16,283 nt of DNA from Acidobacteriota bacterium (lineage in GTDB: Bacteria > Actinomycetota > Acidimicrobiia > Spongiisociales > UBA5794). The notes below the pieces were generated by a model. The model was not told where the DNA came from. It was given only the letters and a program-made list of their open reading frames with translations, and ran no database searches. Shown here one piece after another: positions 1-6,526 of the stretch. Numbering within the stretch: position 1 is the stretch's first letter; each line of letters begins with the position of its first letter. The stretch lies in NCBI GenBank assembly GCA_004356175.1, contig SMXV01000052.1, positions 1-16,283 of the forward strand. The letters run 5' to 3'. The translations under genes were made by a program, and so were the position numbers.

Positions 1-76
1 ACCCTGATTGTGTCCGCGGCTCTCTGCTCAACTGACCTTGTTGCTGTGATGTTGCACCTCCGGGCGCAGGATACAT
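1..76 (-). CDS. Possible 5' end of an unrecognised gene (partial)
   Basis: An ATG at 76-74 on the minus strand opens a reading frame that stays open to the window edge (25 complete codons). The peptide begins MYPAPGGATSQQQGQ and is rich in Gly, Pro, Gln and Ser, so it resembles a disordered N-terminus. It lies 26 bp after the stop of the metallo-hydrolase gene on the same strand and could be the next gene of that unit. There is no convincing Shine-Dalgarno sequence (only GGCGG directly before the ATG) and no recognisable domain. The fragment is too short to judge by coding statistics, so this is a tentative call. Confidence 0.35.
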   Translation of the reverse strand, partial: MYPAPGGATSQQQGQLSREPRTQSG

Positions 77-102
77 CCGCCGGTGCTCGTGTACTCGAGG
101 CG

Positions 103-732
103 CTACACCGAAAACGTCACACTCTCGAAGTCGTCAATAACGACAAGCTCGATGTCGGAACCATCAAGACCAGCTTGGACAAGACCGTACATGAAGTCGC
201 GGCCGTCGAGGCTCCAGAACCAGTCATGGATCGGAATCACAATCCTCGGATTGACGAGCCTCGTACGATCAACTGCCGCAACCACCGATCCCCATGGGGA
301 TGCGAACGGCATCGCGAGAATCGGCATCGTCTCAACGAAACTGTGGCTATCACCAGGATGGCTGAGCACGCCTGCAATGTGGAAACCGGTGTTCTGAGGG
401 CCAGGACCCGTTGGGAGACGCTCATGGGGAGCAGGAAATTGGGGCGTACCGAACGTAGCCGAGTCGATGTTGCTCTCGGCAAGGATGTCTTTCATTGCAT
501 CCGTCGTTTCGACCTGCGCATCGTTCGAGCGCTCGAGTGCCGCAGCCACGATCTCGACAGACGCGTGGTCCGCATGTTCGTGAGTTATCAGGATCCGGTC
601 GACCCCCTCAACCATCGAGAAATCGAACCGTTCGTCCTGCAACGTAAAGATCCCGGGGTCGATGAGGATCTTCGACCCATCTGTCTCTACAAGCAGACAC
701 GCCTGAACAAGTTTTGTAATCGTGACTTCCAT
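103..732 (-). CDS. MBL-fold (UlaG-like) metal-dependent hydrolase
   Basis: This 209-residue protein has the metallo-beta-lactamase fold signature HEHADH at residues 51-56, which in this superfamily binds two metal ions. Further conserved points follow: a D-P-G strand turn near 25-27, HPGDSH near 125-130, and IPIHD near 167-170 with the likely last metal-binding His. The protein is short and has no RNase Z or glyoxalase II extensions, so it matches the small stand-alone UlaG-like/COG2220 hydrolases, whose substrates are mostly unknown. There is no signal peptide, so it is probably cytoplasmic. The ATG at 732 gives an N-terminus that enters the first strand directly (MEVTITKLVQ). An AGGGTGGG stretch lies just upstream, inside an inverted repeat that could affect translation. 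The fold is certain and the substrate cannot be told. Confidence 0.88.
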   Translation of the reverse strand: MEVTITKLVQACLLVETDGSKILIDPGIFTLQDERFDFSMVEGVDRILITHEHADHASVEIVAAALERSNDAQVETTDAMKDILAESNIDSATFGTPQFPAPHERLPTGPGPQNTGFHIAGVLSHPGDSHSFVETMPILAMPFASPWGSVVAAVDRTRLVNPRIVIPIHDWFWSLDGRDFMYGLVQAGLDGSDIELVVIDDFESVTFSV

Positions 733-768
733 ACACCCACCCTAAGGAGCGTGGGTCAGTATGGGTGT
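733..768 (-). promoter_or_regulatory. Two alternative hairpins upstream of the MBL-hydrolase start
   Basis: Read on the minus strand, the arm directly before the ATG (740-733, GTGGGTGT) can pair in two ways. TGGGTGT (739-733) is a perfect complement to ACACCCA (768-762), and GTGGGT (740-735) is a perfect complement to ACCCAC (756-751). The two pairings use the same 3' arm and so exclude each other. That arm covers the probable ribosome-binding region. This could be a translational switch or simply a repeated operator; no known riboswitch class is recognised. Confidence 0.3.
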
Positions 769-809
769 GCATGTCTTGGCGATTAGGCGCGCCAGTCGCA
801 AAGGGCGAG

Positions 810-834
810 GTTCCGCCACTCCTGGTGGCGGAAC
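810..834 (-). terminator. Strong hairpin downstream of the lpdA-E2-lipBA-peptidase operon
   Basis: A perfect 10-bp inverted repeat (GTTCCGCCAC / GTGGCGGAAC) encloses the 5-nt loop TCCTG. It lies 68 nt past the stop of the M24 peptidase in the direction of transcription. No run of T follows on either strand, so it is not a classical intrinsic terminator. U-tract-poor hairpins of this kind are often proposed as actinobacterial terminators or 3'-end stabilisers. Confidence 0.55.
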
Positions 835-876
835 TCGGAGCCGAGACCGCAGCGAACAGTGGACAAATGCATCGGA

Positions 877-900
877 CCGCGTCGGGAGGGTGAGACGCGG
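877..900 (-). terminator. Second hairpin just after the M24 peptidase stop
   Basis: A perfect 7-bp inverted repeat, CCGCGTC (877-883) / GACGCGG (894-900), with a 10-nt loop starts only 2 nt past the stop codon of the peptidase gene. With the hairpin at 810-834 it makes a tandem pair at the end of the operon. No T-run follows it. Confidence 0.4.
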
Positions 901-902
901 CT

Positions 903-1991
903 TCAGGCCACGGTGCGGTAGAGGCGGGGAGCGGTGTTGAGGCGTTCTACGCCGTCCGAGGTGACGGCGACGATATCTTCGATACGCATGCCCCAATGGC
1001 CGGGTGTGTAGATGCCTGGTTCGATGGAGAAGGCCATGCCTTCCCTGAGAATCATGTCGTTGCCGGCGATGAGATACGGGTGTTCGTGGCCGTCGAGACC
1101 GATTCCGTGGCCGGTGCGGTGAACGAAGAGGTCGCCGTAACCACCGTCAGCGATGATCGACCGAGCCACGGCGTCGACGGACTCGGCTGTGACACCGGGG
1201 CGAACATGATCGACAGCAGCTCTCTGCGCCGCGAGCAGCACATCGAAAGCAACATCAAAACCGTCCGGTGGTTCAGCCACGACGAACATGCGAGTTGTGT
1301 CCGACGCATAGCCACCCTGATGTCCACCGAAGTCGACCACGACAGCGTCGCCGTGTTGTATGACACGGTCACCGGGTTCGTGATGGGGAGACGCACCGTT
1401 TGGGCCGGACGCAACGATCCAGAAGTCCATCGTGTCGTGGCCTCCCGCGAGCGTGCGTTCTGTGATGTCTCTGGCGAGCTCGCGTTCGGTGAAACCTGAG
1501 AACCGCAGCTCGCTGATCTGCTCAACGACACCATCAACCGTCGCAGCGGCGTCACGGAGCAGAGCAATCTCGTCTGGTGCCTTGACCATGCGTAGGTTCG
1601 CCATGAGCCCGGAAGCCTTGACGAACAACCGCCCACGGCCCACGCGCTGCAAATCGATGAGGAAACGGGCCCATGTCTCGTCACCCATCATCACGTTTGT
1701 TGCGTCTCCAAGCAGTCGGTCGACAATCGTGATGGGGTCCTCGTCCTCTTCCCACGCCATCACTGAGATCGGGATCCCTTCAGCGTCGATTCTTGGAGCC
1801 TCAAGTGTCGGGACGACGATTGTTCCGTCTCCTTCTGCGTGGAGCACAAACATCGTCATGCGCTCAAGCTCCATTGCTCTGTAGCCGGTGAGGTATGGAA
1901 GGTCAGATCCGACTGACAGACAGAGTGCGTCGATGCCTGCGGCGGACATTTCGCCCTGCGCTGCGAGGATTCTCGTCGCGAACCGGCTCAT
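903..1991 (-). CDS. M24 family Xaa-Pro aminopeptidase/dipeptidase
   Basis: This 362-residue protein has a creatinase-like N-terminal domain (about 1-135) and a C-terminal pita-bread catalytic domain. The five metal ligands expected for family M24 are visible: D220 (VVVDFGG), D231 (YASDTT), H295 (HRTGHGIGLD), E324 (SIEPG) and E338 (MRIEDI). Length and layout match prolidase/aminopeptidase P-like enzymes of the PepQ/PepP group, which cleave next to proline in cytoplasmic peptides; sequence alone does not separate the two activities. The ATG at 1991 overlaps the TGA of the lipB-lipA gene in an ATGA, so translation is probably coupled. It is the last gene of the operon, and its link to lipoate metabolism is unclear; it may simply be a hitch-hiking housekeeping gene. 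Confidence 0.93.
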   Translation of the reverse strand: MSRFATRILAAQGEMSAAGIDALCLSVGSDLPYLTGYRAMELERMTMFVLHAEGDGTIVVPTLEAPRIDAEGIPISVMAWEEDEDPITIVDRLLGDATNVMMGDETWARFLIDLQRVGRGRLFVKASGLMANLRMVKAPDEIALLRDAAATVDGVVEQISELRFSGFTERELARDITERTLAGGHDTMDFWIVASGPNGASPHHEPGDRVIQHGDAVVVDFGGHQGGYASDTTRMFVVAEPPDGFDVAFDVLLAAQRAAVDHVRPGVTAESVDAVARSIIADGGYGDLFVHRTGHGIGLDGHEHPYLIAGNDMILREGMAFSIEPGIYTPGHWGMRIEDIVAVTSDGVERLNTAPRLYRTVA

Positions 1992-3637
1992 TGAGCAGCC
2001 TCGAGCGCCTCTCGTGCGTGATAGGAGGACCGGACAAGCGGACCGGACTCAACGTGGCTGAGTCCATAAGTCTCTCCCGCAGCCTTGTACGTGTCAAAGA
2101 TGTCGGGATGGACGTACCGGTCGACCTTGCGGTGGGTTGCCGTTGGTCTGAGGTACTGCCCGATTGTGACAACATCCACACCGACCGCGTTGAGGTCAGC
2201 CAATGCACCAACAATCTCCTCATCTGTCTCCCCCATGCCGACGATGAGCCCGGACTTCACCGTCCCTGAGGGGTTCGCCCACTTAGCCCTGGCGAGCAGC
2301 GTGAGTGATCGTGCATAGTTCGCGGCGGTGCGAATGTCGCGTTGCAGGCGCAGCACGGTCTCCGTGTTGTGGTTGAGTACGGCGGGTTTTGCACCAAGCA
2401 CGGTCTCGAGTGCCTCGACGTCTCCCTTGAAATCAGGGATCAACACTTCGACGTCGCAGTCCGGCAATCGTTCGTGAATCTCGCTGATTGTCCTGGCGAA
2501 AATCGACGCACCTCCGTCGGGAAGGTCGTCGCGATTCACCGATGTAAGCACTGCATGTTTGAGAGCCATTGCCACGATCGCTTCGGCGGCTCGAACGGGT
2601 TCGTCCTCGTCGACCTCGCCCGGTTTTCCCGTCTTGACGTCACAGAACGAACATGCCCGCGTGCATGTATCGCCGAGCAGCATGATCGTGGATGTGCCCG
2701 CCGACCAGCATTCATAAATGTTTGGACATCCAGCTTCCTCGCACACTGTGCTGAGGGCGAGCCTTCGGTTGAGTTTCTTGAGCTCCATGAATTTCGGATT
2801 GCTCATGTCGACGCGCACCTTCATCCATTCCGGCTTTGTCGGCTCCCCCGACAACAGTCCCCGGATCATCACCGGCACCTCGCTCCTCGAGATCGGGCTG
2901 AACACACCGGCTGAAACCATTGCGTCCACTTCGAACGTTTGACGTCCCGTTCCTCGCACAAAGGCGCCGAGTTGTGTCTCCTGTGTCGTTGCTGAAGTGA
3001 GAGACATGACGTGAGGCAGCAGCGCGTCGACGACTTCCTCAATCGACACGTTGCGACCCAGTAAAGCCACAAGAGACGTGACTGGTCGATCAGTGATTCC
3101 GCATGGGTTGATGTGTGAGAAGTACTCCATTTCGGGATCGACATTGATCGCGAATCCGTGTGTCGCGACACCTCGCGATACACGGACACCAATTGCAGCA
3201 ACTTTGCCGAGGTCTGTCCACACGCCGGTGAGTCCACGCTCTGTCCATGCGTCAACGCCGAGCGATGCGAGAGTCGCGACGAGCACCTGTTCGATTCGCC
3301 GGACATGGCCAACAACGTCAAAGCCGTCCGCGACGGTCGGGACCGCAACGATTGGGTACCCCACAAGCTGGCCAGGACCGTGGTAGGTGATGTCTCCACC
3401 ACGATCAACATCAATCATCGTGGCGCCGATGTCCACAAGGCGGTCGGCGCTGATCATCATGTTTGAACCGTCACCGTTCCGGCCAACGGTGTATGTGTGC
3501 GGGTGTTCAAGGAGCAGCAGATAGTCGTCCTGTGTGCGCCCAATCGTTCTGCCCTCCCAAAGGGCATGCTGCAAATCTGACGCCTCTTCGTATGTCACTC
3601 TTCCGAGCCAGCGAGTTCGCAGCAGACCCTCTGGCAT
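1988..3637 (-). CDS. lipB-lipA: LipB-LipA fusion: octanoyltransferase + lipoyl synthase
   Basis: One uninterrupted frame of 549 residues contains two complete lipoate enzymes. Residues 1 to about 220 are LipB, which moves octanoyl from acyl carrier protein to the lipoyl lysine of E2: RGGDITYHGPGQ is at 79-90, the catalytic Lys is K145 (GKVAAIG), and the catalytic Cys is C179 (NPCGI). Residues from about 257 to 549 are LipA, a radical-SAM enzyme that inserts two sulfurs: the auxiliary cluster Cys are C299, C304 and C310, the radical-SAM CxxxCxxC is C325, C329 and C332, and RSSY is at 536-539. Both halves are of normal length. The frame can be extended to a TTG at 3658, but the ATG at 3637, which overlaps the TGA of the E2 gene (TGATG), is preferred. 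E2, the substrate, is encoded directly upstream. Fusion of these two enzymes is uncommon as far as I know. Confidence 0.95.
   Translation of the reverse strand: MPEGLLRTRWLGRVTYEEASDLQHALWEGRTIGRTQDDYLLLLEHPHTYTVGRNGDGSNMMISADRLVDIGATMIDVDRGGDITYHGPGQLVGYPIVAVPTVADGFDVVGHVRRIEQVLVATLASLGVDAWTERGLTGVWTDLGKVAAIGVRVSRGVATHGFAINVDPEMEYFSHINPCGITDRPVTSLVALLGRNVSIEEVVDALLPHVMSLTSATTQETQLGAFVRGTGRQTFEVDAMVSAGVFSPISRSEVPVMIRGLLSGEPTKPEWMKVRVDMSNPKFMELKKLNRRLALSTVCEEAGCPNIYECWSAGTSTIMLLGDTCTRACSFCDVKTGKPGEVDEDEPVRAAEAIVAMALKHAVLTSVNRDDLPDGGASIFARTISEIHERLPDCDVEVLIPDFKGDVEALETVLGAKPAVLNHNTETVLRLQRDIRTAANYARSLTLLARAKWANPSGTVKSGLIVGMGETDEEIVGALADLNAVGVDVVTIGQYLRPTATHRKVDRYVHPDIFDTYKAAGETYGLSHVESGPLVRSSYHAREALEAAQ
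2867..2889 (-). promoter_or_regulatory. Possible internal start site for free LipA
   Basis: At the LipB/LipA junction an in-frame ATG (2869-2867, Met257 of the fusion) lies 8 nt after a GAGG, with a GAGGAG slightly further upstream. Starting here would give a 293-residue LipA beginning MIRGLLSGEPTKPEWMKV, close to the usual LipA length and N-terminus. It may be a remnant of the ancestral lipA start or may still be used. Confidence 0.35.
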
Positions 3638-4959
3638 CACCTGAGTTCCTGTTCCCAATCCCAGGTCTCGAGGTTGTGCCTGATGCGATTGAGGAACAAC
3701 ACAGCCGTTGATCCGTCGAACACTCTGTGATCCCAGCTGAGACCGAGGTACCCGATGTGATGAATCACAATCCCGTCAGAGCCGTCTGGCATTTCGATCG
3801 CCACCGGCCGCTTCTTGATGGTGTCTGTGGACAGGATGGCTGCGTTTGGCGGTGGGATGATCGGCGCAGACATGTACGAACCAAACGGACCCGGATTCGT
3901 GATGGAGAATGTGTAGCCAGCGAGGTCGTCCGGCACGAGTTCGTTGCTACGTGCCGCCGCTGCGGTCGAACTGATTGAACGCGCAATGGCCTTCATCGTC
4001 ATCGAGTCTGCGCCGGCAATGTTTGCGACGATAAGCCCGCCCTGATTCAGGTCGATCGCGAGTCCGAGATTCACATGTTTGTTGAACGTGTGTGTCCCTG
4101 CCTCAAGGTCGAACCGCGAATTCACGACCGGGTATGTGGCGAGGGCTTCAATCGTTGCTCTCGCGATGAATGGCAGATAGGTAAGAGAGAAACCTTCTGA
4201 TTCTTTGAACGCAACCTTGTGCGCGGTGCGTACGGATTCGACACGTTCGTAGTCGACTTCGACCGATGTCCATACATGGGCCGCGACCCTTCGTGCGTTC
4301 GACATGTTCTCTGCAATGAGAGATCGCAGTCTCGGAATCTCACGAACATCGCCGCCAGCAGCGCCTACGGCTGGCGAGCTGGTCGGCGCTGGCGCCGCAG
4401 CGGCGGCAGCAGGTGCTGACACGGCCGGAACTGGAGCTTGCGCTGGGGTTTCCTGAGGGACAGATCCACGGTCGGCAACGAATTTCTCGACGTCAGCACG
4501 TGTGATGCGCCCGCCGCCACCCGTGCCAGGAACCATTGCAAGATCGATGCCGTGCTCCCCTGCAAGTTTGCGGACGACTGGCGACAAGACGCCCCTCCTC
4601 ACGTTGTCCGCGGCACCTGTCGGTTCAGAACTTGACGTTGTTGACGCATCGGCGGCTACGGTGTCTTCGGAATCTATGGGACCAGACTCCGACTCGTCGG
4701 CCGCGACTGCATCACCAGAGTCGTCCTGGGTGAGTACACAAATGTCTGTGCCCACATCAACCGTTGTTCCGGCAGCAACGAGAATCTCGCTCAGGATCCC
4801 CGAAGCTGGCGATGGAATCTCTGTATCAACCTTGTCGGTCGAAATCTCGACAAGGATGTCATCCTCGTCGACATACTCGCCAATTTGTTTGATCCATGTG
4901 AGAATTGTTCCTTCTGTAACTGTCTCACCCAGCTGAGGCATCGCGACTGTGACCGACAT
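3637..4959 (-). CDS. 2-oxoacid dehydrogenase E2, dihydrolipoamide acyltransferase
   Basis: This 440-residue E2 core subunit has one N-terminal lipoyl domain (about 1-78, lipoyl lysine K43 in STDKVDTEI), an acidic Ser/Ala linker, a peripheral subunit-binding domain (about 123-163, with GTGGGGRITRADV), an Ala/Pro hinge (about 165-203), and the CoA-dependent acyltransferase domain (206-440) with the catalytic DHRVFDG at 410-416. It transfers the acyl group from E1 to CoA. AceE and LpdA nearby suggest it serves pyruvate dehydrogenase. However, catalytic-domain motifs such as NPGPFGS resemble the SucB/branched-chain type, so use by a 2-oxoglutarate dehydrogenase as well is possible. The ATG at 4959 is preferred over an upstream extension because AAGGAGG lies 6 nt before it and the lipoyl domain begins at once (MSVTVAMPQLGE). 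The single lipoyl domain is fewer than in some actinobacterial homologues. Confidence 0.93.
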   Translation of the reverse strand: MSVTVAMPQLGETVTEGTILTWIKQIGEYVDEDDILVEISTDKVDTEIPSPASGILSEILVAAGTTVDVGTDICVLTQDDSGDAVAADESESGPIDSEDTVAADASTTSSSEPTGAADNVRRGVLSPVVRKLAGEHGIDLAMVPGTGGGGRITRADVEKFVADRGSVPQETPAQAPVPAVSAPAAAAAAPAPTSSPAVGAAGGDVREIPRLRSLIAENMSNARRVAAHVWTSVEVDYERVESVRTAHKVAFKESEGFSLTYLPFIARATIEALATYPVVNSRFDLEAGTHTFNKHVNLGLAIDLNQGGLIVANIAGADSMTMKAIARSISSTAAAARSNELVPDDLAGYTFSITNPGPFGSYMSAPIIPPPNAAILSTDTIKKRPVAIEMPDGSDGIVIHHIGYLGLSWDHRVFDGSTAVLFLNRIRHNLETWDWEQELR

Positions 4960-4965
4960 TGAGTT

Positions 4966-4972
4966 CCTCCTT
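4966..4972 (-). promoter_or_regulatory. Strong ribosome-binding site of the E2 gene
   Basis: AAGGAGG, the full anti-16S match, lies 6 nt before the ATG at 4959. Its first two bases are part of the TAA stop of lpdA (4973-4971), so termination on lpdA and initiation on E2 happen at nearly the same place. It fixes the E2 start. Confidence 0.85.
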
Positions 4973-6356
4973 AGTGCAGGCCTCTGCCCGCTGCTGCCAT
5001 GAGGGTCTCGCCGATCGCCTCTGACACGGTTGGGTGTGCGTGGATGAACGAGGCCGCCTCCGATGGCAGCGCCTCCCACCCAACGGCGTACATGAGTTCG
5101 TGGATCATCTCACCCGCGCCCGGACCGACGACCGTTGCGCCGAGAATTGGCCCATCGACCTGTGAGACGATCTTGACAATCCCCACAACTTCTCCCTGGA
5201 TGATGGCGCGTCCGATGCCGCGCATGCCGTGCTCCGCTACGACAACGTCGTGCCCGTCAGCGTTGGCAACGGCTTCTGACTTACCAACCCACGCAACTTC
5301 TGGGTGGGTGTAGACAACCATAGGGATGGCGTTGTAGTCGACAGGTGCCGTCTCCCCCGTTGCAATGTGGGTGACGGCAGCAATCGCCTCGGCGAATGCG
5401 ACGTGAGCGAGTTGTGGTGTACCGCTGACAATGTCGCCAACAGCGTAGACGTTGGCGACTGGGGTCATCATGGTTGCCCTGTCGACCTCGATGAATCCTC
5501 TGTCGGTTACGAGCTCAATGGAGTCAAGGCCGACGTCATCGGTGTTCGGCTTGCGTCCAACCGCGACGAGGACGACATCAACATCAACAGACTCGTCCTT
5601 GAACGGAAGTGTCACACCGGAGTCTGTGATTGTTGGCTGGCCGACACCGACACCGAGGTGCATGTTGATCTTGCGCTTCTTGAATTCGCGTGCAAGTACC
5701 TTCGCTGCTTCTGGCTCCAGTCCGGGAACGAGCTGATCCTCCATCTCAAAGAGGTGGACTTCAGTGCCGACAGCCGCGAGGAAGGAGGCGAATTCGGATC
5801 CGATGACACCTGCCCCCACAACGGCAACCGACTTTGGCTGTTCCGTCCAGTCGAGGGCGTGGTCGGATGTGACGATCCGTTCTCCGTCGATGTCGTAGCC
5901 GGGAATTGAGACGGCGACTGATCCCGTTGAAACAATGATGTTGCGCGTAGTGATCTTCGACTCTGAGTCGTCAGACGACGTGACTGAGACTTCACCCTGC
6001 CCCAATATCCGGCCGTGTCCGTCGATGACATCAACTCCGCGAGCTTTGAGAAGGCCGCTGAGACCACCTACGAGTCGCTCGACAACTTCCGTCTTGCGTT
6101 TGAGCGCCTGCGGCCACGAAAACTCGGGCGCCGATGAGATAACACCGAACTCTTCGGCACCGGCAACGGTGGTGAATACTTCTGCTGAATGGATCCACGC
6201 CTTTGCTGGAATGCAACCCTTGAGGAGGCATGTTCCCCCGACACGCTCTTTCTCGATCAGCGCTACGTTCAGGCCAAAATTGTGGGCATAGAGGGCTGCG
6301 GCGTACCCGCCGGGTCCCCCGCCGATAATTACGATGTCGTAGGTGCTGTCGGACAT
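4971..6356 (-). CDS. lpdA: Dihydrolipoyl dehydrogenase (E3)
   Basis: This 461-residue flavoprotein reoxidises the dihydrolipoyl arm of E2 with NAD+. Visible elements in order are the FAD-binding GGGPGG near 12-17, the redox-active disulfide C43/C48 in GGTCLLKGCIP, the NAD-binding GAGVIGSE near 181-188, the second FAD motif with VYAVGD at 303-308, and the C-terminal HAHPTVSEA at 439-447, in which the second His and the Glu form the catalytic pair. Length is normal. The ATG at 6356 is chosen because MSDSTYDIVIIGGG starts in register with the family; an upstream extension to 6413 adds a non-homologous tail. It is the first gene of the operon with E2, lipB-lipA and the peptidase. The ribosome-binding sequence is modest (GGAG 11 nt upstream). 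Confidence 0.96.
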   Translation of the reverse strand: MSDSTYDIVIIGGGPGGYAAALYAHNFGLNVALIEKERVGGTCLLKGCIPAKAWIHSAEVFTTVAGAEEFGVISSAPEFSWPQALKRKTEVVERLVGGLSGLLKARGVDVIDGHGRILGQGEVSVTSSDDSESKITTRNIIVSTGSVAVSIPGYDIDGERIVTSDHALDWTEQPKSVAVVGAGVIGSEFASFLAAVGTEVHLFEMEDQLVPGLEPEAAKVLAREFKKRKINMHLGVGVGQPTITDSGVTLPFKDESVDVDVVLVAVGRKPNTDDVGLDSIELVTDRGFIEVDRATMMTPVANVYAVGDIVSGTPQLAHVAFAEAIAAVTHIATGETAPVDYNAIPMVVYTHPEVAWVGKSEAVANADGHDVVVAEHGMRGIGRAIIQGEVVGIVKIVSQVDGPILGATVVGPGAGEMIHELMYAVGWEALPSEAASFIHAHPTVSEAIGETLMAAAGRGLH

Positions 6357-6439
6357 GGAAGAGCCAACTCCAAGGTTCGGTAACGTCAAGATTAGTGGTG
6401 ACCGACGTGGCAATATCCACGGTCCGATACGATTGGCGC
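6357..6439. promoter_or_regulatory. Divergent promoter region, lpdA operon / micro-ORF-hydrolase pair
   Basis: This 83-bp gap separates two outward-facing units. On the plus strand TACGAT (6428-6433) is followed by 6 nt and then the ATG at 6440, so transcription would start at or next to the start codon (leaderless). On the minus strand TAATCT (6394-6389) is a possible -10 for lpdA, giving a leader of about 25 nt. No good -35 box is seen on either strand. Confidence 0.5.
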
Positions 6440-6526
6440 ATGCAGACTCGTTACCTCATCCTTGCTTCTCTCACGGCGGGCCTCGTCATTCTCGGTGCGA
6501 CGGGGATCTGGTTCTCGACGCTGTGA
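6440..6526 (+). CDS. 28-residue single-pass membrane micro-protein
   Basis: An ATG at 6440 opens a 28-codon frame ending in TGA at 6524-6526. The peptide starts MQTRYLILAS and ends GIWFSTL. After a short basic N-terminus, residues 5-25 are almost all hydrophobic and form one predicted membrane helix, with no lipobox or cleavage site. Two observations support it as a real gene. A TACGAT -10 box lies 6 nt before the ATG, as expected for a leaderless actinobacterial message. Its TGA overlaps the GTG of the next gene in a GTGA, typical of translational coupling. No homologue is known to me. It may encode a small membrane protein, or it may mainly deliver ribosomes to the hydrolase gene. Confidence 0.6.
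   Translation: MQTRYLILASLTAGLVILGATGIWFSTL

Noticed and set aside
10..786. Long plus-strand open frame (258 codons) opposite the MBL hydrolase
   Set aside because: It is antisense to a protein with clear HEHADH metal motifs, its product has no recognisable motif, and such frames arise readily in high-GC DNA.
733..902. tRNA or known structured RNA in the gap beside the M24 peptidase
   Set aside because: No cloverleaf, anticodon arm or CCA-compatible acceptor could be fitted; only two simple hairpins are seen.
4960..5079. N-terminal extension of the E2 gene to a start at 5079
   Set aside because: It runs through the end of lpdA, is Arg/Gly-rich and unlike any E2, while the ATG at 4959 has a perfect Shine-Dalgarno.
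5304..5909. 201-codon plus-strand open frame inside lpdA
   Set aside because: It is a shadow of lpdA in a complementary frame with no motif and no ribosome-binding site.
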